The notes under the pieces are model-generated. The model was given only the letters and a program-made list of their open reading frames with translations, was not told the origin of the DNA and did no database searches. 64,000 nt of DNA, taken from Emcibacteraceae bacterium. GTDB lineage: Bacteria; Pseudomonadota; Alphaproteobacteria; Sphingomonadales; Emcibacteraceae. A program made the translations under genes and the position numbers. Location of the stretch: the NCBI GenBank assembly GCA_021774795.1, contig JAJFIR010000042.1:145227-209226 (forward strand), given 5' to 3'. How positions within the stretch are numbered: the first letter of the stretch is position 1; every line of letters starts with the position of its first letter. Below are positions 27,049 to 35,819 of the stretch, piece by piece.

Positions 27049-28119
27049 ATGGTTAAAATAACAAGACGTAATTGGCTGACAAAAGCTTCGGCATTCGCAG
27101 GGACGTTAACGGTAGGAAGTGGCATCGGTATTAAATCAGCTATTTCTCAACAAAGACCTAATCAATTGAGCGACAATATGGGTACAACCTCTTCTATTCT
27201 TGAACTAATTGGTAATACACCGCTTTTGCAACTTCGTAATATAGTACCAAAAGATCATGCAAGAATTTTAATAAAAATAGAGGCCGAAAATCCAACCGGT
27301 AGTATGAAAGATCGCATGGCACTCGCCATGATCGGAGCAGCAGAAAAAGATGGACGCCTAAAAAAAGGCGGCAGGGTCGTTGAATATACCGGCGGCAGTA
27401 CGGGGGTCGCTTTATCATTTATCTGTAGCGTAAAAGGATATCCGATTGATATCGTAACCTCAGACGCATTCAGCTCGGAAAAACGCAACCACATGGTGGC
27501 ACTCGGTGCCAATTTAACAATAGTTAAAAGCAAATTCGGAGGAATGGATGAAGCGCTAACCCGCAACCTGATTGAAACGGCAAGACTAATTCAGGAAGAA
27601 AAAGGCGGTTACTGGACCAATCAATTGAATAATGAAGATCAATTAGATAGTTACCATTCTATGGGGGAAGAGATCTGGCAGCAAAGTAATGGTAATGTAG
27701 ATGCGTTTATCCAAGGGGTCGGTACCGGCGGATCATTGCGTGGAAATTCAGAAACATTGTTGAAATATAATCCCAACATTCATACAGTTGCCGTGGAGCC
27801 AGGTGAATCAGCTGTTTTATCGGGCGAAGAAGAAAGTTCACATAAAATAGAAGGCATCGGTGCAGGTTTTGTCGTTCCCCTTTGGAAACCGGAAATCATC
27901 AGAGAAATCGAAAAGGTTTCAACAAACGATGCTATGATCATGGCGAGGCGGCTGGCGAAAGAAGAAGGGTTATTTGCCGGTACGTCTACTGGTGCGAATT
28001 TAATCGCTGCATTAAAGAAAGCAAAAGAACTCGGCCCCAACGCAACTGTGGTTACAATAATGGTGGATTCAGGCATGAAGTATTTGAGCACACCACAATA
28101 TAAAAGCGTAGAAAACTAA
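27049..28119 (+). CDS. Cysteine synthase-like PLP enzyme with Tat signal
   Basis: A 356-residue fold-type II PLP enzyme. From residue 48 it reads as a full OASS/CysK-type domain: ELIGNTPLLQL, NPTGSMKDRM with the PLP Lys87, TGGSTGVAL, VGTGGSLRG and GTSTGAN. Upstream is TRRNWLTK at residues 5-12 plus a Gly/Thr-rich hydrophobic stretch, a good Tat signal. Export of a PLP enzyme would need the folded route that Tat provides. An internal ATG at 27178 could give a cytoplasmic form but lacks a clear ribosome-binding site. Reaction uncertain: beta-replacement or beta-elimination on an O-acetylserine or cysteine-like substrate. Divergent from a LysR gene. Confidence 0.85.
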   Translation: MVKITRRNWLTKASAFAGTLTVGSGIGIKSAISQQRPNQLSDNMGTTSSILELIGNTPLLQLRNIVPKDHARILIKIEAENPTGSMKDRMALAMIGAAEKDGRLKKGGRVVEYTGGSTGVALSFICSVKGYPIDIVTSDAFSSEKRNHMVALGANLTIVKSKFGGMDEALTRNLIETARLIQEEKGGYWTNQLNNEDQLDSYHSMGEEIWQQSNGNVDAFIQGVGTGGSLRGNSETLLKYNPNIHTVAVEPGESAVLSGEEESSHKIEGIGAGFVVPLWKPEIIREIEKVSTNDAMIMARRLAKEEGLFAGTSTGANLIAALKKAKELGPNATVVTIMVDSGMKYLSTPQYKSVEN

Positions 28120-28137
28120 ACCGCCACTATTGGCTTT

Positions 28138-28185
28138 TTGACCACCCTTGTTTAAGGTAAAGACTTAATCAACAAGGGTGGTCAA
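28138..28185 (+). promoter_or_regulatory. 15-bp perfect inverted repeat covering a ribosome-binding site
   Basis: TTGACCACCCTTGTT at 28138-28152 is the exact reverse complement of 28171-28185, separated by 18 bases that contain a smaller TTAAG/CTTAA pairing. One further T-A pair extends the stem. The 3' arm contains AAGGGTGG and ends 2 bases before the ATG at 28188, so an RNA hairpin would bury the ribosome-binding site. There is no T-run after either side, so it does not look like a terminator. It could be an RNA switch or a DNA operator. Confidence 0.7.
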
Positions 28186-28187
28186 AG

Positions 28188-29105
28188 ATGAAAATATTAA
28201 ACTCTCTACTTCTCATAATTTACTTATCGATGTTCAGCGCGAATGCGAATGCCGAAATTTATGAAGTTACTATGAAGCCAGGCTCCGTTTATAATATGGC
28301 TGCATTCAAATTGTGGATAAATCCGGATGTAAAAAAGATACGCGGTATTCTAATGTTAAACCCAGGATCAAACGGGGACGGTCGCGGCAACGTCGATGAT
28401 GAATATTGGCAAACATTTGCAAACAAACATGATTTCGCCCTGATGGGAACTTATTTAACCGACCATATGCATCCAAATATGATGATTGAAGATTATATTC
28501 AGGTAAGCAAAGGCAGCGGCAAGGCAATGATCGATGCCATCGACCATTTCGCAATGCAAAGTGGCCACGAAGAACTTTCTTACGCACCATTCTTACTTTG
28601 GGGTCATTCAGCCGGTGGTGAATTGAATTATGAAATTGCGGCATGGATGCCCGAACGGGTCATTGCTTTTGTCGTAAATCAGGGTGGTTATTATTATTCG
28701 TCCGTACCGCAAGAAGCTACAAGACAAACACCGGGTTTATTTCTTATCGGATTAACCGACCTTCCATCCAGAAATACTATGATAAAAGGTATGTATTTAA
28801 CGAATCGCCGCGCCGGAGCCCTTTGGACGTTGGCAGAAGAAAAGGATGTCGCACACGAACTGGTCGGGGGCCGTGACCTGGCGGTCATTTTTTACGAAGA
28901 AGTTATGAAAAAACGCCTTCCCGAGAACGCGATGGGATATAAAGCCTTAAAACCGGTGGGAGAAGACATGGGCGTTTTAGGAAATCTATATACTCACGAA
29001 ATTGGTGAAATGGATGAAGAAGTTAGAAAAGAAGCCACTTCATGGATGGTTTCAGAGAAACTAGCAAAAGATTGGCGAACATTTGTGACAAAAGAACGAA
29101 ATTAA
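28188..29105 (+). CDS. Secreted alpha/beta hydrolase-fold protein
   Basis: A 305-residue protein with a signal peptide (LLLIIYLSMFSANANA). GHSAGG at 139-144 is the nucleophile elbow with Ser141. LNPGSNGDGRG near residue 58 replaces the usual HG oxyanion motif. A typical Asp-His pair is not obvious: HE in VAHELVGG near residue 225 is the best His candidate. Substrate unknown. Translation is probably governed by the hairpin that covers its ribosome-binding site. Stop is one base from the convergent M20 gene. Confidence 0.72.
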   Translation: MKILNSLLLIIYLSMFSANANAEIYEVTMKPGSVYNMAAFKLWINPDVKKIRGILMLNPGSNGDGRGNVDDEYWQTFANKHDFALMGTYLTDHMHPNMMIEDYIQVSKGSGKAMIDAIDHFAMQSGHEELSYAPFLLWGHSAGGELNYEIAAWMPERVIAFVVNQGGYYYSSVPQEATRQTPGLFLIGLTDLPSRNTMIKGMYLTNRRAGALWTLAEEKDVAHELVGGRDLAVIFYEEVMKKRLPENAMGYKALKPVGEDMGVLGNLYTHEIGEMDEEVRKEATSWMVSEKLAKDWRTFVTKERN

Positions 29106-29106
29106 A

Positions 29107-30270
29107 CTAGTCTGCTTTCAATTCCTGCTGCGTCAGGTTTACCCAATAACTGGCACCAACCGTTAGAAGGTCATCGTCATAATCATAACAAGGATTATGA
29201 AGCGGCGGTTGACCTTCTGCGTCCCCGGCACCCAGTAGAATAAAGCACCCCGATACCTGGCGCAAAAACTGTGCAAAATCTTCGGAACAAGTACAAGTAG
29301 TGCAATTTCCGTCGACATTTTCTTCACCAACAGTCTTAATTGCCGCTTTTACGGCTGCTTTGGTTTCTTGTTCTGTGTTATCTAAAACAATAAATTCCTT
29401 GGAATAATCGACACTTCCTTTAACGCCATGAGCAGCACTCACACCTGCTACTATTTCGCGCATTCTTTGCTCTATTTTTACTTGCACTTCTGGGGTAAGC
29501 GCGCGAACATCACCCTTAATGGAGACATTTGACGGAATTATATTGCGGGCACCATCCGTAATAAATTCCGTTACGGATAATACTCCCCATTCATTTGGGC
29601 CAAGGGTCCGAGAGACAATATTTTGCAATGCACTTACAATTTCTGCACCAACCACCAATGGATCAAGCGTCATATTTGGCATCGATGCATGACCGCCTCT
29701 GCCTTTAATATTTATCACAAAATTGTCTTCAGAAGTCATCATTTGCCCTGATTTTACGGCAACTTCACCTTTTGGTATTCCGGGCATATTATGCAAACCG
29801 TATATCGCCGCCATCGGAAAACGGTCTAATAATCCGTCGTTCATCATGGCAAGTGCACCGCGGCCGTTTTCCTCACTTGGTTGAAAAATAAAATAGACCG
29901 TACCGTCAAACTTACCGTGGTCTGATAAATATTTTGCGGCACCAAGCAACATTGTCGTATGACCATCATGGCCGCAGCCGTGAAAAATATTATTATGGAT
30001 AGACTTATATTGATGCTCACCCATTTCCTCTATAGGCAGTGCGTCCATATCAGCGCGAAGACCTATTGCGTTATCGGAGAGCCCTTTTTTAAGAACACCG
30101 ACGACTCCCGATCGACCAATACCGATATGAGTTTCAATGCCAAACGATCTAAGAAGTTCTGCCACTTTATTGGAAGTGCGGTTTTCATCAAAACCCAATT
30201 CAGGATGTTTGTGAATATCGTGACGCCACTTAAGCATATTCTTATATAACGAATTTATTTCTTCAATCAC
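29107..30270 (-). CDS. M20-family amidohydrolase (hippurate hydrolase-like)
   Basis: A 387-residue cytoplasmic metallo-amidohydrolase. The opening WRHDIHKHPELGFDE, GLRADMDALP, HGCGHDGHTTMLLG (Cys and His metal ligands), PSEENGRGA (catalytic Glu) and the inserted dimerisation domain (GRGGHASMPN) are all present. The branch deacylates N-acyl or N-aminoacyl amino acids such as hippurate or N-acetyl amino acids. It precedes nothing convergent that fixes the substrate. The upstream EamA exporter ends 12 bases before, so the two form an operon. Confidence 0.9.
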   Translation of the reverse strand: MIEEINSLYKNMLKWRHDIHKHPELGFDENRTSNKVAELLRSFGIETHIGIGRSGVVGVLKKGLSDNAIGLRADMDALPIEEMGEHQYKSIHNNIFHGCGHDGHTTMLLGAAKYLSDHGKFDGTVYFIFQPSEENGRGALAMMNDGLLDRFPMAAIYGLHNMPGIPKGEVAVKSGQMMTSEDNFVINIKGRGGHASMPNMTLDPLVVGAEIVSALQNIVSRTLGPNEWGVLSVTEFITDGARNIIPSNVSIKGDVRALTPEVQVKIEQRMREIVAGVSAAHGVKGSVDYSKEFIVLDNTEQETKAAVKAAIKTVGEENVDGNCTTCTCSEDFAQFLRQVSGCFILLGAGDAEGQPPLHNPCYDYDDDLLTVGASYWVNLTQQELKAD

Positions 30271-30282
30271 AACCTTCTCCCT

Positions 30283-31203
30283 CTACCGACCAACGCCTTT
30301 CTTACAGGTTAAAATTCCGGTGATAATAAGCGTAGCACCGATAAAATGATACATACCCAATGCCTCAGCAAATAATATCCACGCGAGGATCGCCGCGATC
30401 ACGGGCTGAACAAGTAAGCTTACTGAACCGAATGCGGCAGGAAGGTGCGCCAGGGCATAGATAATCAATCCCTGACCAACCACATGTGTGAACCACGCCA
30501 GAGCAATAAGAGGCCACCATCCCAATAAAGTATTGGGCATAAAGTCACCGGTTTCATATAGGGCAATTGGTAATAAAAAAACGCTAGCAAATATCGCTGT
30601 ACCAAGCATGACTGAAGCTGTTGAAAGGCTTTTACGGGCACTCGCACTAGCAATCATGTACCCGGCGTAAGCTATCGCAGTTGTAAGGCCGAGCATGTCA
30701 CCGATAAGATTATCCGGGCTAAATTCAATGCTATGGCCCATAAGGGCCATTGCCCCGAGCAAAGCAATAAACATACCGCTGATAAATGTTTTGCTGTACC
30801 TTTCTCCGAAAAATAAAAATCCTCCTACGGCGGTGAACACCGCGGCCATATTCGCCAGTAACGTTGAATTTGCAACTGTTGTCAGTTTCACGGACCAATG
30901 CCATAATGTTAAATCCGTCGCAAAGAAGAACCCAACTATGATAAACGGCTTCAAACTTTTGAAATTTCTTATTTCCAGGAACTTCTCACCGTCTTTTTTT
31001 ATTTCACAGTAACGCCAGACGAATAGTAACGGGATAGAAAACGCAAGGCGCCAGAAAGCAGATGACGTTGGTGTCACTTCAGCATAACGCATAAATATTG
31101 GTGCCGTACCAATAGCCACCGCACCAATTATAAGGGCGACGAAAGCGCGCACATTGATGTCACTGTCATCGTTACTCTCTAGTGGTTTAACCTGCACTGA
31201 CAC
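30283..31203 (-). CDS. EamA/DMT-family exporter
   Basis: A 306-residue inner-membrane protein with ten predicted helices in two EamA repeats (AFWRLAFSIP in the first, VLGTAIFASVFLLPIALYE with PAAFGSVSLLVQPVIAAIL in the second). These transporters usually export amino acids or related metabolites. Twelve bases separate it from the amidohydrolase, which suggests that an amino acid released by that enzyme is exported or balanced. Confidence 0.85.
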   Translation of the reverse strand: MSVQVKPLESNDDSDINVRAFVALIIGAVAIGTAPIFMRYAEVTPTSSAFWRLAFSIPLLFVWRYCEIKKDGEKFLEIRNFKSLKPFIIVGFFFATDLTLWHWSVKLTTVANSTLLANMAAVFTAVGGFLFFGERYSKTFISGMFIALLGAMALMGHSIEFSPDNLIGDMLGLTTAIAYAGYMIASASARKSLSTASVMLGTAIFASVFLLPIALYETGDFMPNTLLGWWPLIALAWFTHVVGQGLIIYALAHLPAAFGSVSLLVQPVIAAILAWILFAEALGMYHFIGATLIITGILTCKKGVGR

Positions 31204-31316
31204 TTACATTTTTACCTTTTGATCGGGCTGTATAAAAATATATTCCTGTGATAGTCTACTTTAGGATAGATGCCTATATAAAAAATAGAAACCTGAACAT
31301 TGGAAAGGAATAAGAA

Positions 31317-31604
31317 ATGGCTAATGAAGGATACCATGAACCCGTAGAAGAACTCTCTGACCAGACAAAAGACATGCATAAAGCTATCGTTTCCCTTATG
31401 GAAGAATTAGAAGCAGTTGACTGGTATAATCAGCGTGTTGACGCCTGTAACGACGAAGAACTTAAGGCCATTTTAGCCCACAACCGCGATGAAGAAAAAG
31501 AGCATGCCGCAATGGTTCTTGAATGGATTCGCCGAAAAGACCCTACATTCGATAAGGAATTAAAGGACTTTCTGTTTACAGATAAACCGATTGCTCATTT
31601 ATAA
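31317..31604 (+). CDS. Encapsulated ferritin-like protein (EncFtn)
   Basis: A 95-residue two-helix protein. EELEAVDWYNQRVDAC at 29-44 and HNRDEEKEHAAMVLEW at 55-70 are nearly identical to the EncFtn family, in which two antiparallel helices dimerise to make a ferroxidase centre. Glu30, Glu60 and His63 correspond, by my recollection of the Rhodospirillum rubrum protein, to its iron ligands. It oxidises Fe(II) for storage in an encapsulin shell. No shell gene follows here. The protein ends at KPIAHL with no Leu/Gly-rich targeting tail. AAGGAAT precedes the ATG. Confidence 0.92.
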   Translation: MANEGYHEPVEELSDQTKDMHKAIVSLMEELEAVDWYNQRVDACNDEELKAILAHNRDEEKEHAAMVLEWIRRKDPTFDKELKDFLFTDKPIAHL

Positions 31605-31630
31605 CCTGAACATACGCTTGCGCATAAATT

Positions 31631-31842
31631 CTATACTCTTTTGTGCGCTTCACTTATAATTTCTTTTTTTAAAATTATACAGTCTTTCACCATGAGCTAT
31701 CGCAGGTCTTCAATAATATAGTTTCGCAGCTCAATGTCCGAAACATCATCTTTTTCTATGTCTAGCCTGAAATCCTGTCCTTAAGGCCGCCACCATTTAC
31801 AAAGCTAATATCGAAATCAAATTTTATTCTTTTATCCATCAT
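31631..31842 (-). pseudogene. Decayed small protein gene (frameshift plus nonsense)
   Basis: From ATG 31842 (AAGGTGA just upstream) the frame reads RIKFDFDISFVNGGGLKD and stops soon after. Adding one base at the CTTAAGGACAG site restores GQDFRLDIEKDDVSDIELRN then YIIEDLR, a TAG at 31697-31699, and LMVKDCIILKKEIISEAHKR ending at TAG 31631. I recall intact relatives of this type, small unnamed proteins near cyclase genes in alphaproteobacteria. Two independent lesions, a one-base deletion near 31785 and the nonsense codon, make it a pseudogene. No intact copy in the window. Confidence 0.65.
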
Positions 31843-31947
31843 GTCACCTTCGTCTATTAAATTCTGAAAATAGGTAGCAGTAAACAAAAGACAAATAAAA
31901 TAAATTGAATTAAAATAAATGGTAAATTCGGTATATTAGAATTATAG

Positions 31948-32307
31948 TTATATTCTCTGATGATTTTCCTGTCTTCGTTCAGTCTCTATGCCGCCGGTAT
32001 GATCCGTTCCAGCATTTTCAATCACAAGCAACTTGCATTCATTTTCGGCGAAGGGTTTATGCTCTACGCCAGCAGGTACGACGATAATCTCGCCCTGCTC
32101 CACCCAAACTTGTCGATCACGAAAATCCATTCTAAAGCGCCCTTCAATGACTATGAAAAGTTCATCTTGCCCGGGGTGATCATGCCAAATAAAATCACCT
32201 TCTATCCTTGTTAAATAAATATGATTATCGTCTATGTTGGCGATGATTTTTGGTGTCCATTGTTCACTAAATAAACTGAATTTTTCTTTTAAATTTAAGC
32301 TCTGCAT
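31948..32307 (-). CDS. Small cupin-domain protein
   Basis: A 119-residue single cupin. FIWHDHPGQDELFIVIEGRF near residues 38-57 is motif 1 with the His-x-His and Glu ligands, and VVPAGVEHKP about residue 76 is motif 2. The C-terminus is polar. Typical role: metal-binding isomerase, dioxygenase or sensor domain; nothing more can be read. It is 23 bases after the sialate esterase gene in the same direction, which suggests a sugar-related role. Confidence 0.8.
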   Translation of the reverse strand: MQSLNLKEKFSLFSEQWTPKIIANIDDNHIYLTRIEGDFIWHDHPGQDELFIVIEGRFRMDFRDRQVWVEQGEIIVVPAGVEHKPFAENECKLLVIENAGTDHTGGIETERRQENHQRI

Positions 32308-32330
32308 AGTATTTCTCCTCGTGTATATAT

Positions 32331-33152
32331 CTATTTATTCCGGTCTATTAAGTGGATATAAGCTTCAGCAAACCGCAACCCCAACTCCAACTGGCCTTCT
32401 GTATCAAAATGCAAATTATCATCCCATTTTGATAGTCCGTCAGCATCAACCATCGTGACATTCGGGTACTCGTTTTGAATTTGATATTGTTGTTTACGCA
32501 CAGTGTCACGTGCGGGATAAAGTTCAGCCGGCGGGTCGACACGCCCCAATATAAATGGCGCGCTCCTCGCATCAAAATCAGTCCGAAAAGCTTTTATAAG
32601 TGTTATAATATTATCCAAATAATTGTTGCCAGCGGCAGGGAAACGCGCGTCTCTTTCGCCCTGCATCCATAAAATTCCATCGATAGATAACTTGTTCAGC
32701 TCTATGTCATTTAAGAATGACAGTTTGTTAAAAAATGCTATCATTTTTGAATATATAGGACCCTTTTCCGCGTCTTTGGTTATCGCCGCTGACCCGCTGT
32801 CCCAGTTAGGTGACCAGGCAAGAAGAGAACTTCCACCAACCGCGAATTTCAAAATCACTATTCGGTCTTCTGGATAATAGCGGGAAAGAGCATGGGAAAA
32901 AGTAATCTCAGGTCCAAATAAATTTTTGTTTCTCAATTCAATATTTGTGCTTTCTTTATAATTTTCACTGGAATATATAGCCACATTTTTTGCTATCATT
33001 TGAAATTTATCCGGAAGTTCTTTTACTTTTCCCTGACCAACCATATTTGATTGACCAGCGAGTATAAAATAACGATCTTTTGCAATAAGTTGGGCTGCTG
33101 TCAAAACCAATACAACAATTGTAATCATGCCCAGTCGTAAAATTTTAGCCAT
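32331..33152 (-). CDS. Secreted sialate O-acetylesterase-like SGNH hydrolase
   Basis: A 273-residue protein with a signal peptide (MITIVVLVLTAAQLIA). GQSNM at 34-38 carries the catalytic Ser35, FAVGGSSL supplies the oxyanion Gly, WMQGERDA the block III Gln/Glu, and DNLHFD near residue 245 the Asp-His pair. These match the SASA family that removes O-acetyl groups from sialic acids or xylans. Its presence with a PseC gene elsewhere may point to acetylated nonulosonic acids, but that is speculative. Confidence 0.85.
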   Translation of the reverse strand: MAKILRLGMITIVVLVLTAAQLIAKDRYFILAGQSNMVGQGKVKELPDKFQMIAKNVAIYSSENYKESTNIELRNKNLFGPEITFSHALSRYYPEDRIVILKFAVGGSSLLAWSPNWDSGSAAITKDAEKGPIYSKMIAFFNKLSFLNDIELNKLSIDGILWMQGERDARFPAAGNNYLDNIITLIKAFRTDFDARSAPFILGRVDPPAELYPARDTVRKQQYQIQNEYPNVTMVDADGLSKWDDNLHFDTEGQLELGLRFAEAYIHLIDRNK

Positions 33153-33194
33153 TATTTTCCTTTATATATCTATTCTGCTACGACTGACTATAGT

Positions 33195-33650
33195 TTAAAG
33201 AGCCGGAAAAGCCATATTGCGCTTAACCCGGCCGTAAACAAAACTCGAATCAATTGCTGCTATACCAGGTATGGTTGATATTTTTTCCCTGACAAACATC
33301 TCATAAGTCTTAAGGTCTTCACTTACCACATGCAGTAAATAGTCAGAATTCCCGGTCATTAAGTAACATTCCATCACTTCATCCAATTTTTCTATGCCGC
33401 TTTCAAATGATTGGATGCACTCATCCGAGTGTCTTTCAAGTCGAATATGAACAAACACCGTTAAAGGAATTCCATATTTGTCCTGATCCACGAGGGCCGT
33501 ATATCCGACTAAAATTCCTTCGCTCTCCAACTTCCGTACTCGGCGCAAACACGGTGACGGTGAGAGGCTTACTTTATCAGCGAGATCCTGATTGGATAAC
33601 CTTCCATCCTGCTGCAATACTCTTATAATATTTCTATCAATTGCGTCCAA
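33195..33650 (-). CDS. Lrp/AsnC-family regulator
   Basis: An open frame starts at TTG 33677, but AAGGA followed 6 bases later by TTG 33650 gives the usual Lrp N-terminus (DAIDRNIIRVLQQDGR), so I prefer 151 residues. The helix-turn-helix covers about residues 15-50 (LSNQDLADKVSLSPSPCLRR), then the RAM ligand domain (HVVSEDLKTYEMFVREK). It is divergent from a methionine gamma-lyase gene, a common local-control arrangement, so methionine or another amino acid is the likely effector. Confidence 0.9.
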   Translation of the reverse strand: MDAIDRNIIRVLQQDGRLSNQDLADKVSLSPSPCLRRVRKLESEGILVGYTALVDQDKYGIPLTVFVHIRLERHSDECIQSFESGIEKLDEVMECYLMTGNSDYLLHVVSEDLKTYEMFVREKISTIPGIAAIDSSFVYGRVKRNMAFPAL

Positions 33651-33765
33651 ATTATTTTCCTTAGCATAATCTGTCAATAAATTGTCATATTATAGCTAAA
33701 TACGCAAGCACATTGCGAGCATCTTATGATATATATTAATCATCAATAACTTATTGGACTATCCC

Positions 33766-35022
33766 ATGAAAACCTCCGATCAAAATAATAGCCACGATAA
33801 TAATAGCAGTGAATTAGGTTTCGCCACCCGCGCCATTCATAACGGGTACGACTCATCCACAGAGCAAGGCGCGTTGGTCCCACCGCTTTACATGACGTCG
33901 ACATTTACATTTGAAAGCGCAGAACAAGGTGCCGCACTATTTGCCGGTGAGCAAGAAGGTCACTTTTATAGCCGCGTTTCGAATCCAACCCTTTCACTAC
34001 TGGAAACACGCATTGCTAGCCTTGAATGTGCTGAAGCCGCGTTGGCAACCGCATCCGGTATGGGCGCGATCACATCAACTTTGTGGACATTGCTCAAGCA
34101 AGGTGATGAAATCATCGTTGATAAAACGCTTTATGGCTGCACATTTTCTTTCATGCAACATGGCTTGACCAAATTTGGCATCACCGTAACGCATGTGGAT
34201 ATGCTTGATCCTGAAAATTTAAGATCAGCAATAACCGACAAAACCAAAGTGGTTTATTTTGAAACACCAGCAAACCCGAATATGCGTTTGGTTGAAATCG
34301 GCGCAATAGCCCAGATAGCCAAGGAAAATGGTGCCTATACGGTTGTTGATAATACCTATGCAACACCATACCTTACCCGTCCGATAACCTGGGGCGCAGA
34401 TATCGTTGTTCATTCAGCAACAAAATATCTAGGCGGTCATGGTGATCTCGTCGCCGGGATGATCGTTGGATCAGAGGAGCTTATGACAAAAATTCGCCTT
34501 GAAGGACTAAAGGACATGACGGGTGCTGTCATGGCCCCGCTTACCGCATTTCAAATTATGCGAGGATTAAAAACTCTTGAAATCCGCATGGACCGCCACT
34601 GTCAAAGTGCTGAAATTATCGCCGAAAAACTGCAAAACCATCCCGCTATTGAAAACGTGTATTATCCGGGTTTGAAAAGTTTCGAACAATACGCTTTAGC
34701 AAAACGCCAAATGGATAAACCCGGTGGTATGATCGCGTTCGAATTAAAAGGTGGTATCGCCGACGGCGTCCGCTTTATGAATGAATTAAAACTTGTTAAG
34801 CGTGCCGTATCCCTTGGCGATGCCGATACATTGATCCAGCATCCTGCAAGCATGACCCACTCTACATACACTCCCGAGGAACGCACCGAACATGGCATTT
34901 CCGACGGGTTGATGCGCATCTCGATCGGTCTGGAAACGCCTGCTGATATTATTGAAGACTTGATTTGTGCACTTGACCACATATCTTCGCTGCAAAGCAC
35001 GAATGAGCAAAATGTAGCCTAA
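33766..35022 (+). CDS. megL: Methionine gamma-lyase
   Basis: The frame opens at TTG 33754; ATG 33766 is preferred, giving 418 residues. A Cys/Met-metabolism PLP enzyme: YSRVSNPTLSLLE, ATASGMGAIT, SATKYLGGHGD with the PLP Lys near residue 225, and SLGDADTLIQHPASMTHS. TLYGCTF places a Cys where Pseudomonas methionine gamma-lyase has its essential Cys116, which separates it from cystathionine lyases. It splits L-methionine into methanethiol, 2-oxobutyrate and ammonia. Divergent lrp probably regulates it. The 3' end overlaps ompW by 4 bases. Confidence 0.88.
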   Translation: MKTSDQNNSHDNNSSELGFATRAIHNGYDSSTEQGALVPPLYMTSTFTFESAEQGAALFAGEQEGHFYSRVSNPTLSLLETRIASLECAEAALATASGMGAITSTLWTLLKQGDEIIVDKTLYGCTFSFMQHGLTKFGITVTHVDMLDPENLRSAITDKTKVVYFETPANPNMRLVEIGAIAQIAKENGAYTVVDNTYATPYLTRPITWGADIVVHSATKYLGGHGDLVAGMIVGSEELMTKIRLEGLKDMTGAVMAPLTAFQIMRGLKTLEIRMDRHCQSAEIIAEKLQNHPAIENVYYPGLKSFEQYALAKRQMDKPGGMIAFELKGGIADGVRFMNELKLVKRAVSLGDADTLIQHPASMTHSTYTPEERTEHGISDGLMRISIGLETPADIIEDLICALDHISSLQSTNEQNVA

Positions 35023-35651
35023 AATTTTCGACCAATGCCTACACCAAATATCCACGGATTTATTTTTAAATCCGCTGTTACGCCGCCGCCATTGATGATT
35101 ACATCCGTCTTCAGAAATAATTTTTTAACATCAACATTCAAAAACGTATTTTCCGTTAGCTCAATATCGGCACCAACCTGCAATGAAAACCCGAAACTGT
35201 CATTCAGATTAAAATCCGTGATCGCGCCACCGGCGGCTTTTTCACTGTAAAAGAACGTATAATTTACACCAGCACCAACATAGGGTTTAACACCGGTCCC
35301 CGTTTGCATATGATATTGTAGTGACAATGTTGGCGGTAATAACCAAACACTACCCAACTTCGTTGATGCGCCAAGTGCCGTATTAATTCCAACGGCGTTG
35401 TGCTTTGTCGTTGCAGCAATAAGCTCGAGTCCGATATTATCCGCAATAAAGTAAGTGAAATCTACTTCTGGCACAATTTGATTATCTAATCCGACTGTCC
35501 CTCCTATAGATGTCGTTGCACTTTCCTCTGGCATCACGTATATAGCGCGGCCACGAATAAATAAATCTCCCTGCGCCTGCGCCGCAGCGACCTCACTAAT
35601 AAATAAACTTGTTATAAAAAGACCAATAGCAGCCATTAATTTTTTTGACAT
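35019..35651 (-). CDS. ompW: OmpW-family outer-membrane protein
   Basis: GGAGG lies 7 bases before ATG 35651 (the frame is open to 35669), giving 210 residues. A signal peptide ends at SEVAAAQ. The rest is an eight-stranded barrel with YVMPEES, SVWLLPPTLSLQYH, KPYVGAGVNYTFFY, SFGFSLQVGADI and a final IGRKF beta-signal, all OmpW hallmarks. OmpW barrels pass small hydrophobic molecules. It converges with the methionine gamma-lyase gene. Confidence 0.92.
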   Translation of the reverse strand: MSKKLMAAIGLFITSLFISEVAAAQAQGDLFIRGRAIYVMPEESATTSIGGTVGLDNQIVPEVDFTYFIADNIGLELIAATTKHNAVGINTALGASTKLGSVWLLPPTLSLQYHMQTGTGVKPYVGAGVNYTFFYSEKAAGGAITDFNLNDSFGFSLQVGADIELTENTFLNVDVKKLFLKTDVIINGGGVTADLKINPWIFGVGIGRKF

Positions 35652-35819
35652 TTCATTTCCTCCTGTCAAGTTCTTGATAATTAATCAATACGCGTTTAAG
35701 GCAGGAGAAGTCTTTGATTAGGGTCAATTTACTGAATTAAATTCAATAACTTTATCTTGTTGTTTTTATAGAATTTGGTAAGCTCAGTTCCAAAATAAAG
35801 TGATGAGATATTTCTTTTA

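Noticed and set aside
28138..28185. Reading the 15-bp hairpin as a terminator of the cysteine-synthase-like gene
   Set aside because: Neither strand has a T-run after the stem, and the 3' arm overlaps a ribosome-binding site.
31605..31947. An encapsulin shell gene after the encapsulated ferritin
   Set aside because: The gap is too short and contains only the decayed small gene on the other strand.
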